Part shown: positions 32,561 through 47,400 of the stretch, one piece after another | How the letters are laid out: each line of letters opens with the position of its first letter | Position numbering within the stretch: position 1 is the first letter of the stretch | Assembly (NCBI GenBank): GCA_023634235.1 | Contig: JAMKCF010000011.1 | Coordinates: 8,475,218 to 8,539,217, forward strand | From: Pisaster brevispinus | Lineage: Eukaryota; Echinodermata; Asteroidea; Forcipulatida; Asteriidae | Direction: 5' to 3' | DNA length: 64,000 nt | Translations under genes and position numbers: made by a program | Notes under the pieces: generated by a model | Database searches by the model: none | What the model saw: only the letters and a program-made list of their open reading frames with translations | What the model was told of the DNA's origin: nothing

Positions 32561-34378
32561 AAAATCAGCTGCACAAAACAAGTTATTCGGTCTTCACATT
32601 TGTTTTTCTACAGAGTGTCATAAGCACAACAATGAGATAGAATCGAGCGATGTTTTTTAACGGAGTCTAGTCCCTGCCAGATATATTTGCATCTGATGTT
32701 TTCAATGTCATTGAAGCATCGGCGTCATTACTTCACTAGAGTGCTAATGTGTGTTTGCTCTAAATAGGTTAAAAATCATTCGCCCGTATGTGGCCTTAAT
32801 GGAGTAAAACACTCGGCACAAATCATACGGAGATAATGGCCTATTGTGACCTTCCTTAATGAATTAAAAAATTCCGTCCACTAGTGAGGTGTTGGTATGG
32901 AATAGGAAGATGGATGAGGGTGGTGCGTCTGTGAGGCCATTGGGGGAAGGGCCTCCGGCTTCTCAAAGGTAGGGTCATAATTATAGTTTGGTGTCCGTTT
33001 GTGAATGCTGCAGCCAGGGATGCAGTTGGTACCCGCTGTTACCTCGCCAAACGATAGGTGGATTCGATAATCTGGATGAAAATACCATGACATTTAAAAC
33101 ATTTGTTTGCTGTTTTCTAAACAAGTGGGCTCTGTACTCAGTTGAAACTGTGACAGGTGACTTTTATAGTATCTTTATTGATAAGCTGGCCTATAAATCA
33201 GTATTACTATGGCAAACAACCCACCTATGACCCTACCTACCGAATGAGCAATACCGTCAAAAGAAATGCCGTTACATTTTTATCGAGATACGATGGTTGC
33301 ATATTGCACATAAAGCCGTCTTAAAAATAGTCAAACGGGGAAGAAAAGAAGAAACACTTTCACTTGATGTCTCTTTTCTGTTCGTCCCGAATTCCTATTT
33401 CATGTTTTCCCTTTAATTGCTCACAAGGTTGATAACGTCTTGCATCTCTTTTGACTAACAATCTTGGGCCAACTTAAACTCTTTTCACTCCCAGGAACTT
33501 AAACAGCAAATTTTGCGTTGTTCTTTTGTTGAAGCGGAACCTGGATTCTTTTTTGCGTTGAAAGGTTGTCAGTCACAGAGTTTTGTCATTGCTTTCGTGC
33601 TTTGTAAACTCCTTTTTTTATTTCTCCATGGTGTCAATAATTTGTTGCTGTTGGATGAGTTGTGAGTTGAGTTGATGTCATTTTGGATGAAATGATGGGC
33701 CAGGTAACTTCAACTGAGGGGCGAAACAATAACAAATACGACAGTACAACATCACTGGAAGCATAGTAAATTCACTTGAATCAGTAAACAGTTTGTTGTA
33801 TTGATTATCACTGTGACTCGATATAAAAAGTAACATTTATAATATATAATTATATTAAGAACATCTTTAAGAATATGTTTAAGAATGTGTTTTTTTCACA
33901 GACGTTAATACACAGACTTTATAAATACATAAGATTGCAAAGACTTGATAAGGAAATATATTTATTTTACAAATTTACAGAGACATTTCATTATTTGGTT
34001 TTTATTAATTTCAAACTCAAGACCTTCGAGAGATGGATAACTAGGGAACGTTCACTAAAATGAAGTGCCCGTTAAATCTACTTTGTCTCATGTACTTTAT
34101 CATGTTATTTGTTTACTTTTAGTAAAGTTTTTTTTTAAATATAAATAAAAAAGTATTTGACAACAAATTGAGTTTCTTCTTTCTTTGTTGGGTTTACCTG
34201 CAGGACCTATTTGATTGGTGTTGCAATCTCAAAAACCCCAGAAACAAAACACCTGTCGTTCGAATTCGCGTATTAATCTCACTTTAATCCAATGATGTAA
34301 AATATTTGCACCTCGTCACCAAAACAAATCAACCCCAAGGGTTATAACTAATTGGTAGTTACAGACTTAATCAAATAA

Positions 34379-34492
34379 GGCAGTGTCCGAAATGGCGGCT
34401 TCAGCTGGATTCGCTGCGTTACCATGCGTCGAAGTATAGGACGTCCTTAGCAACACCCTTTGCGTTTCGTAGCCGTAGCCGTAAATTTGCAT
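34379..34492. mobile_element. GGCCGTGTCC-type MITE, partial copy
   Basis: Left end GGCAGTGTCCGAAATGGC and core ATGCGTCGAAGTATAGGACG match copy 1. The right terminal repeat is not found, so the copy is truncated. Confidence 0.5.
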
Positions 34493-35281
34493 ACTACCTA
34501 CGTTTGGGAATAATATTATTCCGGTACTAACATCATCAAGAGAACTGAAGTCTCACTCGTTTTGTTTGTTTTGTTTTTTTTAACAAAAAAATAAATAAAA
34601 CCAACCTGAGCAAATTAGCGAATCATGAATGTCATACGAGTGTCTAAGGGAGTGAAGGATCACATTCAGTGATTACATTTTGACATTTAGCTTTAAGATT
34701 GTTCAATATCTTCCCAAACCACAGTGCTTCATAAATATTATACGAAGAACACCTAAATTTAAAACCACATATAGATTTACAGAATTTGATGAAGAAAATA
34801 CACAATACGGTACATCCTAGGAGCAAAATGTGAGAATCAGAGGATCAATAAAAGATTATTCTCATGAATTGTTATGATTTCCATGAAAAGCTTGGGGCAG
34901 TTTCTATAGAGTTATATACATTCTTACATTTGTGCAAATACCCTGTAACATTATATTAATGTATTTTTGAATATTAACGTAATGCAACAGGTTGATACTT
35001 GTAGCAGTTTCAACACTACATAAGCATACATGTTTTATGTACAAAGCTGCAACTTTAACAAATATTAAAAAACGTGTTATTTAAAGTTTTTCACCGAATG
35101 CAGAAAAATACATCAAATTTATTTGTTAAAATATACATAACATTTTTCCTCAATAATTTGTTTTCTTATTGACTTAAACTTTACACTTCCCTGTTCGAGT
35201 AATACTGTAACATCAAGTGACAACCAAGAGACAGATGTGGGTTTTTAGGCATTGCATGGTGAGGTATCAATGTATAATCGG

Positions 35282-35545
35282 TTTGCGGTAACACCATGTG
35301 TATATTATACTTTGCTGTGTAGATTTTGTTCTTTGAGAACTTGTCTCGTTATTTATTCTACCGCCGCGGAGTAGATTTTGGAAATCGGGAGACTACTTAG
35401 TTCTGAAAAGAACTACCTGGGCGGAAGGTAGGAAAATGTGGACATAAGTGCCACGGATTGATATTTCTAATTGGTCTCAACATTTCGACTAGCCTGCTTT
35501 AGTCTTTGTGTATAAAAACATTGACAATGCATCGAGTGATTAAAG
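35282..35545 (+). mobile_element. diverged relative of the foldback arm
   Basis: It has the same landmarks in the same order as the left arm at 30685: TTTGCGGTAACACCATGTG, TTCTGAAAAGAAC, then GTCTCAACATTTCGACTAG. No inverted second arm is seen. Confidence 0.6.
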
Positions 35546-35691
35546 ACACGCGAATGTATAATCAGGTCTGATTATTCAGTTACTCTCAATCAATGCAGAA
35601 GAGAGATTCAGTTAAACAAGGGTGTCTTGTCATGGCAGTAGTTGAATTGCGCCATCTCGTGGACGGCTCTTCAAACTCTTGTGATAATAAA

Positions 35692-35821
35692 GCCGTGTCT
35701 GAATTGGCTGCCCCGGGGGGTTGGGGTTGGCTACGGCATGATCGCCGCGTCATCATGCGTTCGAGTATATAGGACTTCCTTGGCAACAGTCGTGGCAGTA
35801 GCCATCAATTCGGATACGGCC
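35692..35821. mobile_element. GGCCGTGTCC-type MITE, copy 1
   Basis: Left GCCGTGTCTGAATTGGCTGC and right TCAATTCGGATACGGC are inverted repeats. 130 bp. The core GCGTCATCATGCGTTCGAG resembles the copy at 41431. Confidence 0.72.
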
Positions 35822-38082
35822 CAGGTCATATTTATTTTATTTTATTCGTACTTTCTGGCTTGAGCCAATACATCCTGGTTGCTGCTTAGGCCTTTGTTGA
35901 ATCATGTGTTACATGCATTGCCCAATTTTCGGCTGATTTGACGGTTACAAATTAATGCTAATGTTAGGAGCTTTCTTTGGACAACTTCAACACAAAATCG
36001 AGAAGGATTAGTGACAATAAATTGACAACGAAAATAAAAGGATAGGTCAAAGTTTCATCAGACCTATGGAGGTAAAGAACTTCGCCCAGCTTCCGGAAAT
36101 CACCGTCCGTGACCTGACCCATTTGCCGTTTAATACAAATTTTATTTGCACCGAATTTCGTAATAATTGTATGATTGGATCCTTCTTTTATAACCGTCTT
36201 GACGATAGATATTTAATAATTTCGTGTGTGTACAGACCGGCGCCGTGGCCGTGACCTGTTTGCAGCTCAAATAGGTCACAAGAGTCATGAATATTAAAAA
36301 ACCTGCTTAATCTTTTGACTGGTCGCTATGAAACGAACCCCGTTTAAAATAAAAGGCGCTTATATCTACAGTTCCCGATGTCAAAACTCATTTTCTATAT
36401 ATTTTTTTTACACAAAATGAGAATCTTTCAAAATGAGAACCTTTCAAAATTCGACGGATACGGACACCCACCTCTCATTTTGAATATCAGATTGCAAACT
36501 AACGATTGAATATAAACTAGAAAACTACAAAGGGTAGCGGCAGGGGCTCATTGATTTAAATCAGTATACGGGTTGGTAATCTCTACAAGTTGTGTCACTT
36601 ACAAGGCCCCATTCATGTTTCCACTTTTACAAATTACATAAAATCACAAAATTGCACTTTAATGCAATCGTTGTATTTTCTTTATATAAAGAAGAAGATA
36701 CTTCAATATCTCCCGTAAAATAGTTTACCATTTCCACAGCCTTTAAAGTCCTCATTTTATATTTCCACCACTTCCAGATATGTACACATAAGATATGTAC
36801 ACATAAAATAAGTACAACATTTAAATGACGATTACTGGAACGTTGTAAGTTAAATGTTGGCTTCCATCGGCATGGCTTAAGAAGAACTGTGAAGCAAGTT
36901 CTGCGGAAAGAGTTGTTAAACCCACGATTTTACAAAGGTTACAACAAGGACAGTTTTAGTTGATTCGGTTCGGCCATCGAGAGTTTGTTCATCAAGATCA
37001 TCCGTCCAAGGGCTCCCGGTTCATGGCTCAATTTCACCAATGAAGCTTATAGCACACAGCTGTGTCCGTGACTGGCACCGTAATGATTGTTGCCCGGTAA
37101 ATTTAATCCTCAAGAAACGGTCGTAGGTAAACAGCTCTAAGAAAGCCGAAGCACTTAAAGTTAAATGTCTCGCAGCATGTTAATAATCGAGTGACATTCT
37201 CGATGTAAGAATCATATTACTTTGATAAAACACAGAAGTGCACTTCGAGTACTCTTTAAAAGAAGGATGCTACAAATAATAAGACATAAAAGATACACCA
37301 ATCCACACCGACGGTCCAACTGCAACTCCATGTTATAGACTCCTTTATGCTGTTCTGACTAACATTGTGATGTGCCAATCTGCCGAGAATGAAAACAATG
37401 TGCACGTGTTTAGTTTGTGATTGTTATAAATAATTGCAGGCTTCCGTTGGAGCTTGCTAGGATGAGTGCCAGAAATTGATAATACTCGCAGACATTAAGG
37501 TGTCCATAGTTTAATACAACACGCTTGGTCCGACACAATTAATACCAGTATTAAAAAGTATAGTTTAACAAACATTAAACACATTTTTTTTCGTGACCAG
37601 TATTATTCTCAATGTCGGCAAGATCACTGTACGTGAATAGCTCTTCCTTGCAAATACTTCGGATAGGAAGGCCAACACACAACTTTGCTTATACGCTTAT
37701 ACATTTGGATCAAATCTGGTATTACTTTGTCTAAACCAGTGTCTGCACATGCCAGTACACTTTGACTTTGCCTCCAAGTTCATCCTCGGCCTTAGCAATT
37801 TAGTTCACGGGTGTTAATAAACAAGTAACCCGACTGTCGTACCTTTGCAGAGATTGCAACACTAAGGTAAAAAGAGAACATCGAAGAGTCAAATAATGCA
37901 CAATTTTTGTTCAAAGGATAGGTTAATGGGGGAGTTTTGGGACGTTAGGTGTCAGCAGATTTACCAGGCAAATCCACTATTCTCAGTAATGCGCGCCGAT
38001 GCTCAGAACTACGTAAACAATGGGGATGTCTGCTGCCACCTAGCGTTCCAAAGTCTCCCGTTGTTTCAACGGCTATACATAC

Positions 38083-38404
38083 TCAATGTGTTACCTGACC
38101 GCTGTCTACACACTCGACCGTCACGCGAGGCACTTGTTTCCATCCGTGAACCTGCAGTGAATCGTATGGAGCATCCTCGTCCCCAGAGCCGCACGGCAGA
38201 GGTCTCGGGTCCATGTTCTGGTTCTCGTAGGCGTAAGTCGTAGTGGTTTCTGTAGTCTGGGAGACGTTGTCGCCATCGAAGTCCAACTCATTGAAGTAAT
38301 CGGAACTCATCTCGCTCAGCATGTTGTCCAGTTTGTTGAAGAGATCTGTGAAGGTTGGACGCAGGTCGGGTTTCTCGTGCCAGCATTCGAGCATGACGAT
38401 GTAT
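38083..38404 (-). CDS. RTK-B coding exon 16: kinase end and C-terminal tail
   Basis: Acceptor GTTATCCTCAAG, phase 2, 322 nt, stop TGA at 38085-38083. It encodes YIVMLECWHEKPDLRPTF, the last kinase helix, then an acidic Thr-rich tail with SSDYFNEL, TYAYENQN and APYDSL as possible phosphotyrosine sites (inference). Confidence 0.92.
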
Positions 38405-41400
38405 CTTGAGGATAACAAATTAAGTAAAATGTTTTTATGTCAGGATCTTTTTTCATGGTGATGGTCTTACATTTTTTTAAATTAATAATAATAAGAAAAC
38501 ACAGAAAAACAAGTTAGAGTCATTATATTCAGCGAACGCATAGTGCGCCCTCTGTTGATGCACATCTCTTTCAAACTAATAATATTTATAATTCTTATAG
38601 CAGTACAATCATTCCCATCATGCATCACTACATCCTGAACAAGAATTTGTACAAGCTCATCAGCCCATCCCAGCGGTATTTGATGAGACTGATGGGCTGA
38701 GCGAAATTATAATCGAGTTTAACCAATATCATGTTGAAATTAAGTGACTTCGGCTGTGGCTACGGCTGTTTCCTGCAACGATAACGTCGGCGTTCTGACC
38801 GTAGCCACTACCAAAGCCATTAAATTTAACACGGTTCAAGTTTATCAGACGTCAAGACACCGTTACGTCACCCAGGCACGATTCTTCTGGGCGGGGACTT
38901 GGGGCCAGGAGACATTAGCCCCAAACTTTTGTCTAGCCACCTCTCCCGTCAGGCACTCCGAAAACAGATGCAAGGGAAACATTACAAAATGAAATAGCAG
39001 TAGCGAAAGTTGGAGGGTGACGTCACGTGCGGAGGTTCAAGCCCCCCATATATTGGTCCTAGAACCGCACCTGACGTCACCGTCTTGTTTCATAATAGTT
39101 GCCATAAAACCATATTCTGATACCAAATAGTAAGTTGAAAAGATAATTACCTAGATAGTTAAAAATATGATGGGATTTCTTTGATAAAGTATTTAACTAA
39201 ATGACCTCATAAGACGACCAACAAATTTTAGACGCCATGAAAGAAACAAAGAAACACAGATTCACAGATTCATTAAATCCAAGGTGAACTAATGTCGTTT
39301 TGCTATAACGACGACGTCATGTCATCGCTGTAATCAAATCGCTCTATTGGACCCACTCTATGATGAAAACAAAATAATAATACAGAGCATCTATACAGCG
39401 CTTGAACTAACCAGAGAAATCAACACAGCGCTTCATACAAAATTAAACAACAATAAAAAAAAGTGTACACAACATGCAGAATAAGCAAAACACATGAGTG
39501 ATAATAAAATTGCGAAATTTGTAATCATTTCTTTTCTTTTTGGGGTACGCGACAAATCCTTTGTTACACAGACTTCATCGTACACATTGCATAGGCCTTG
39601 AGTAGAAAACTTACATTCCGTCTGGGCACTCGTCTGGCTGCTCCATTCGATACCCGTCTTCCAGCTTGCGGACGACCTCAAAACCATCCAAACCAGGGTA
39701 TGGCACGCCACCAAGGGTATAAATCTCGTACAATACGATGCCAAAAGACCACCTGTTGGAAAAGCATAATAATGAAAGTATCAGTATGTTTTCCTACATC
39801 ACAGGCGGAAGGACATTAGAGCAGCCAAATTATGAGGATTGAGGTTTGTAAGCAAGGTATCCGGTTCTTATTTTGGGTTTCTTGTTGTATTACATCATGC
39901 ATCGATTACTCTAAGTGGCAATTCTTCTCATTACGGGAAAGCTTCAGTAAAGATATTCCGAGTTTGGCCACAAAAACTCGGGAAGTATACATCTTTTTCA
40001 TTGCGTGGGTGTGTCTACACTGAATTACTTGGGTCATTCAACTTAATGGACGGGCAATTAATCTGCCTGGGGCCGTCAGGTTTGTGAATAATTCAATTAA
40101 GTCCACAGTTTTGAAAAAAGAATTACATGGAAATAACAGATGTAAGTGCTAGACGAAAATGATGTTTTTTTGCCTCTTTCTTTAATAGAACTTTCGTAAT
40201 GTAATCAACGCTATTCATCCCATTTTATCTCCAAGTTGTCACAGTTAATGTTTTATTCATAATAACTCCAGGGACTGGATCTTCCAAATCGTTTATTTGC
40301 CTTTTCCGAACGGAACAGCGCCATTTACAGCAAAACTGTGCAATAAATAGGACGATTCAGTCCGAACATCAGTCCCTATACTCAATACTCACACATCGCT
40401 TTTGATCGAGCATGTGCCTTTGATGTTGGTTTCCAAACTGACCCACTTCAAAGGTCTCTTTTTCTCTTGGCCAAGCCGTTTATAGCCCCTCTGGTAAATG
40501 TCAGCCGCCATGCCGAAATCTGAGATTTTCACCACGAGCCCGTCCCCGACGAGGATGTTCCTGGCTGCTAGGTCCCCGTGGTAATATCGAGTATTGGAAA
40601 GGTATTCCTATCGGGAAATTGCAGAATATTAGAATGTAGTATCGAGAAGGGTATTGGAATGGTCTTCCTATCGGAAAATGGCACTTTAATAGAATGTTAT
40701 TATTCACTTTGCCCAACAGACAAACACATGTTTCTTCTGTTCGAAATGAAATATAGACTTTCCGAGAAAATTTCCTGTAAAACAGGAAGACATGAAGCAG
40801 CACCCTTTGTGTAAGTTCTCAAAGACTTAAAAAATACAAGAATTGCATGTTAAGCACGAGTTTAATGGTAAGGTTTCATAATTTAGGGATTACTCCCGCC
40901 ACTGAAAAAAGGTTTAATTTCGCACATGCAATTATATAAATACATATAACTGTTGGGCAGCTTTCCTTTTATACATATAGCCGCGTAGGTGTACATTAAA
41001 GAACACAATAGTTTCAGTGTGTTGGGGAGATTTTTAGAATTCCATGAAAACTGAAAAATATAGTCTCTCTAGTAAAAGCTTCTTGAGGATTTTAAGCCGG
41101 ACAATTTTAGAAGTACTTGTATCAATACAATTGATGTTTGGGACATCAGCCGTGTGTCGGGTTAGATTGACTTTTATGTGTCGCTTTCCAATTCCTGGAA
41201 AAATATCAGCATTTAAAATTTATAGCGAAACCCCAATTCATACAAACGGTAAGGTATTAAACAAATGTCAGATATCCTGAGTCTATATTCAAATATTAAT
41301 ATTCATTTTTACACAAAATGTGTCACACTATTTCACCCTTTTATTAAGAAAAGACAGTGACAGTTTACTGTGCCACAACGAAGATTTGTCTCACTGCATT

Positions 41401-44400
41401 TTGAAAGTAACTGCTTTTCAGAACAGGCTTAGGCTGTAACCGAATTAGCAGCTACAACTACGGCTATGGCTGTTGCCAAGGGCGTTGCAAAGGACGCCCT
41501 AAACTCCAACACATGATGACGCAAAAATCTAGCCGTAGCTGTAGCCGTACCTGTAGCTGTTGGACACGGCCTACTGGCTCTATGATAAAATTTTCAGTCA
41601 GAACGAGAAAATGTCTGGCGTTATCAAGCCTCACTGCGAGTAATGGGTCGTATTTTCAAAACCACTAAGAAAGTACTCACCATACCACGAGCAATCTGCC
41701 GAGCTATCTGCAACTGACCGGTCTCCGTAAGGCAGTGGGTGCTGTCTTCAGCTTGGTACTTCTCCTAGAAATCACAAATGGATAAATATTGATATCTGCT
41801 TTAAAAATATTTTTTCAATGATTTATTACTTGGTCGATTGATTGAGTGATTGATGACATGAAAGCCAGAGCTTTGTTTCACTGCCTCAGCATCTTTGAAT
41901 ACATTAATTTTTTTCCAGTACAAATATTAAACAATAATATTACTTTATTGAAAAAGGAGAGCTTGCACTTATGTTTATAGGTATTTTCTTTAAAAAGTGT
42001 TGTCAGCCAGGAAGCTGATTTGCAGTTAAAAATACTTCAGACTCCCAGAGAAGTATATAAGAATGTAAACAATAATTTTATCTAAATGTGATGCTTACTT
42101 CTTAGTGAATACTTATACCGGTTCATATCCAGTAAAGTGGCCACATGCTAACCTGCTGTTCCCAGAAAGCTCAACTCAAACTCAGTTTACTATGATCTTT
42201 GAATACATCTAAGTTTATCGAGAATGCAACATACAAATCAATTCCTAAGTGAAATGCAGTTGTCAGACGAGTCTTTGCATCAAAAAGCTCTTCTCGCAAA
42301 TGGACCAATGGGAAAGTGAGCAAGGTGACAATAAAGAAAGAATAAATTACAAACAACTAAACGGCAGTTGGAAATGAAATTTTAACTATTTTAGGCAAGC
42401 CTGCGAGAATTAGGAAACCCGCTGTCAGGAAGAGCACTTGGCCCCCTATGTTGTACTCAATAGTTAGGAAGAATTAATTGATTGATCACATTCCCTCAAT
42501 AAATCTCTGCTGCATTGCCGTCGGTATTAATTGAACATTACCAGCTAGTCAAAGTAGTTGGACTCGAGTTCTGATGGCTGAATCACCAGAGAGCAGGTTC
42601 AAACTCCGGTCATTTTACAACGTATTTTTTGCCTCTGATTACCAAGGGATAAATGGGTTCTCTGATGAGAGGATCGCGATTGACGATGATTTTCATGAGC
42701 AACCTGGATAAAGTTTGCGTGCTAATCTTTAGTCAAATTGTCATTTAAATCATGCCTGCATGATCTGTGTTTCAGTTGTACCCGTCTAGTCGAGTTATTC
42801 GTCAAATATGGCAACAAGGCAACGTCATAGTAAACAGAAACAAAAATAATGGCCCGTAAAAACAAAAAAACAAAAACAACCCCCCCCCATAAAACAGTGA
42901 AATAATAATTATTGTATTGATGACTGACGTATTTTGTTTGCCTTAAACCACTACTCCCGAAGATCTGTTAAAGTGAACTTGTTGTGTGATTGCAAACGTT
43001 GTAATAACTTTCTCCGTTCTCCTAAATATCTTGATAAATTTACGTAACTTCGCGAGTTGACTATAGAGAAAAAGTGCTCTGGGCTTTGTTGATCCAGTTG
43101 GACGGGCTAGTTAATTCATGCAACGTTTGAGTGACGTCTAGATTGACTATGGTCAACTCTAGTCGACTATAGTCACCCACCCGAACTTGCTCCCGCAAGC
43201 CCACTTGGTTGCAGTTGCTGCTTGCTGCTCAGGAGTCGTGATGGTTCCATGAGCGCTTAAGGTCCGTAAAACAGTGGTAAAGCTAATCTTATGTACTTCG
43301 ATACTTGTTTCAAAAGTGCATAGGCTAGGCCTACAAAATGCCTATCCTTAAACAGAACCTACGTCTCTGCATTTCCATAGGAAATGTAGGAGATCTCCAT
43401 ACTTCATGTACTCTGTGATGAGGTAGTAGGGCTCGTCCACTGTACAGCAGCCCAGGACACTCAGGATATTTGGATGGGTGCCGATGTCGATAATGAGCTT
43501 GATTTCGTCCAGAAAGTCCTCTTTCATCGCACGGGTAGCGTTTACTGTTGATACGGTTGGGATGCGAACATAATCAGGTTATCAAAGCAATCAGGTTTGA
43601 GCACGATGCAACAGTCAACATTCGTACATATGTTTTATTTGCAGTTCTTATTATTTAATTACTTGTTGTTTTAGCCTTCGAGAGAGACTCTGCTAGGATC
43701 GAAACGTCAGGCCACTAACTGTTTTATTGTTGTCTCTTCATTTATATCAAAGGTCCTTTTGGTTGTATTGGTAAGCTGTTTGCAACAGCTACTATTTTTC
43801 TTTTTATTTAATTTTTTTTCTTCGTTTATTTCATTTTGTTTTACATACTTCACAATAGAAATGGCCAGTGTAGGTATTGGATGTGTACCAAAACATATTT
43901 CACATAAAAGCAACACAAAGAGTGAAGTACCCACAACCAACCCAACCAAATTGTTCACTTACATTTAAGGCTCTTCACTGCAACTGGCTTTGGGGCAAAC
44001 TTTTTCAGCTGGCTGTCCCGTGGACATAGAATCCCTTGATAAACGATACCAAACTGACCGTTGCCGAGTTTCTCATTGATCTTTAGCAAGGAACGATCCA
44101 CTTCCTTCGCTTGGAAATCCGCGTCTGGCTCCGTGAAATCGTCCAGCGGCTCAGAGGAATCTAATATGATGTAATTTATAATTCGTCATCAGTATAAAAA
44201 AAAAAAAAAAAAATAAATAAATCGGTCTTTGTAAACTGATGTAACTACTTCAACCCGTGGAATAGACATTGGTTTTGCTGTATGATAAAAATAGTTCACT
44301 GATGTCATTCAGAGTCATATGTGAAGGGAGCAATCCACGGATGATACTCTGGGAGGGATTCAACCATCTTACCACCTATAACTGTATTGAGTCTTATGAA

Positions 44401-47400
44401 GTCCAACTAAATCAAGTCTAACTAAATAATAACAGAAGTCAATTTTTCTTTGATCAAACCCAAATTAAATAATAACACAATAGACCTAAAAGTTTCAATT
44501 TGTTTACGAACTGACAAAGAAGGATGATACGTGACGAAACATCAGCGACTGCCGGGAATGACATTCAGTGACGTGGAAAAATACAGTAACTAAACGTTAG
44601 CCAATCCGCGAAAACGTTGAAAATAACAACTTAAGCCTACATTGTGCTCAACCAGCTCCACCTTCCTTGAACTATAACGTTGACTTTAATAACCACACCA
44701 CATACAAACAACAATACAAACACACCAGTGACGTAACCAGAGGGGCGGGGTTGGGCAGGAGACCCCTACTTAGAACAACTGTCCCCTGTTTGCTCACCAA
44801 CCCCAACGAGATAGACAAAGTGCACTTAATGAATGGTTCGATATATACAAACGTCCCCCCTCGCAAAAATGGCTTTGCCCCTGCTTGCCCCCGCCCTAAA
44901 AATAGGAGAGTTAAAGAAGAAGACTAAAAAAAAAAAAAAAAAAAAAAAAAACCCACAACACAAGAAAAGAACAGGACAAAAATAATAATAATTTCTGATT
45001 ACGCCATTGCAAAAGACAACAAGACACCAGACAAGCGGCTAAACGACAACAAACCTTTACTTAAATATGAGCTTTTTCTGCAACCACCGTTCCCGGGATA
45101 CCGGACGAAAATCGCCTCTTTAGAGTCCGCTAATCCCCTCCGTTTCTTGATGAAGTAGACAATCAGAAAGACAATAAAAACGGTAGCTGCCGGAAGCAGT
45201 AAGCCGATGACCAATGCCGCCGTCTTGGACCCTGGCTCGGCGTCTTTCAGCTGCGGTGTTGGTTGGATGATGTCAACAGGCGGTGGTTGCAACTTGACAC
45301 ATTTGGGATCTTAGAAAACGGCGTACGTAATGAATTTGATCAACTCATGTCAACATTTGATGCTCGATATGTATCATAATGTATCCCCCTATTGTGTCTT
45401 CATTGAATCCGGTATGTGATACAACCTTCATCAATATTGTCATAAACAAGAACATACAAGTTTGAACACAAAATGAACAAGAAAATAACATTGTACATAT
45501 TTCGTAACTGTCTGCAAATTCCTATATGAACGTTTGTCATAAAATAAATCTATAAACTATAATATTATGTCATGGTACCAATAGTACGGGCATATTTAAG
45601 AAATAAACGCTAACCCAAACATGTTCAAGTCCTTAGCACGTGAACCATTCGAACTGAAAAACAAAATTAAGCTCAGTATTTTTATTGACTGACGTAGGAA
45701 ACACCCCCACTTTTACCCGTTTAATGCGAAACATGTGTTGTCATCCTGTCTGTTAATGGCATCTCATAAGGCAAATGAAAGGTGGATCAAGGAGTACGAA
45801 GGAATCAATGTTCTGCACTAATTGATGAATACACTGAAGTATGGATAAATAAAACTTTATTGTCACACCAGGGAAACTTGCGTGGCACCGACAGTGTAAG
45901 AAAACATAAACTACATTAAATATTGTATACATTAATAGTTAAAACGACGAAACAATAACAGTATTAAAAATGCTAGTAACTAAATGTACTTTTATAAATC
46001 CAATAATGTATCATAAGTTATAGTTACAACGAAAATGTTTAAACTTACTCGGAAGTGTAAAGTTTTCAACCTCGCTGAATGTGCTGAAGTTTAACGACGT
46101 GAATACACTGTCAGTTCCTCCACGAGTAAATGCTTTCAGCTACATGAACAAAAGTTTAATATCAATCCGATTGTACAGATTCTTTTCGGTCATTTGATAG
46201 CAAAATCATTATTAGTTCTAGGAAACTACTATTGGAGTTACGGTACCAAAGAGATATTTGCTCAGGATGTCTTTCAATACGTTTCGGGATAAACGTTGGT
46301 ATTCTTAAGTTTTAGCCAATGTTTTCTCAGAAGCACGTCACAGGAAGTAAAGGTCGCTTGGTGCGCTCTAAAAATTCACTGGTCAGAACTGACCCCGGGT
46401 CTCAGGAGATCTGACCCATTTCTGGTCAAACATTGGATTTTGACCAAATTTTGCGTCCATCTGATCCATTTCTTGGTCATTTTGACACACATTCTGGGTC
46501 ATACGGAACCAGAAAAAGGTCAGACCCCACGAGACCCAGATCTTCGCGTCAATTCTGACCGGAAGTGTTGCCTGCTGACACCCCCACTTCCCAAAAATGC
46601 CGATTTCTTTGAAACACAGATATTGGGTAAGACTGCCATACTTCCACGGTATGGACTCTAGATTCTTCATTTCACATCCTGGTATCTAGAATCTTCTCAT
46701 TTACATCAACAGGACAAAGCAAACATTTCTTTTTCGTCAGCCAAAAAATTTATATTCAATGACACTTTTCACAACAAAAACTGGATGTGAGAAATAAAAA
46801 GAGGACAGGGTGCACCACGAGCGGGGACAAAATCAAACCACCTTGTCCAACAATTGGTACACTTTAATGGAGAAAGTTTGTCAATATCGTGTAACACTTT
46901 TGTCGGTACATACTTACCAAAGCGGTGTAATTGTCATTTATCTCCAAATCATCTATCTGTCTTGTGTATACCACTGTTTCCTTATGGAGGGAACGAAGTA
47001 AAGAAGGTAAGGAAAGAAAAGGAGGTTAGTATTAACATGTAAAACACAAATGAAGTGCTTTTGAGGAATTCCTGAATTCCTTTACCGAAGATTAAACAAT
47101 AGTTAATCAAACTTATAACGTTCTCAGTCGATGGTACCACAACGACCAGTGATTTGAATGGACATTCATTACCTATTTCTTGACACATAGGTGAGTGTTG
47201 AGGTGCTTGGTTGTTTGTTTTGTTGCTGTTATTGTTTTGGTGTGAATTAGGAAAAACTGATTTTGTTAGCGCCTTTTAAACGTTTAGAGGCAATTCCACA
47301 ATTATAAACGATTAGAAGATGTTAAAGACGCATATATTGTCATCGCCCTTTTACGTGTGTTATGCCTGACACGGACAGTAATGCCAGATAACCAAATTTG

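Larger units (their letters stand above)
32561..38082. other. intergenic stretch between the CAG array and the RTK-B stop
   Basis: Two GGCCGTGTCC-type MITEs, the foldback relative at 35282 and AT-rich unique sequence. No clear AATAAA within 1 kb of the RTK-B stop on its strand. No gene recognised. Confidence 0.55.

Noticed and set aside
45842..45900. LINE 3' end (AACTTTATTGTCACACCAGG)
   Set aside because: The phrase resembles common retroelement tails, but no poly(A), microsatellite tail or second copy is visible in the window.
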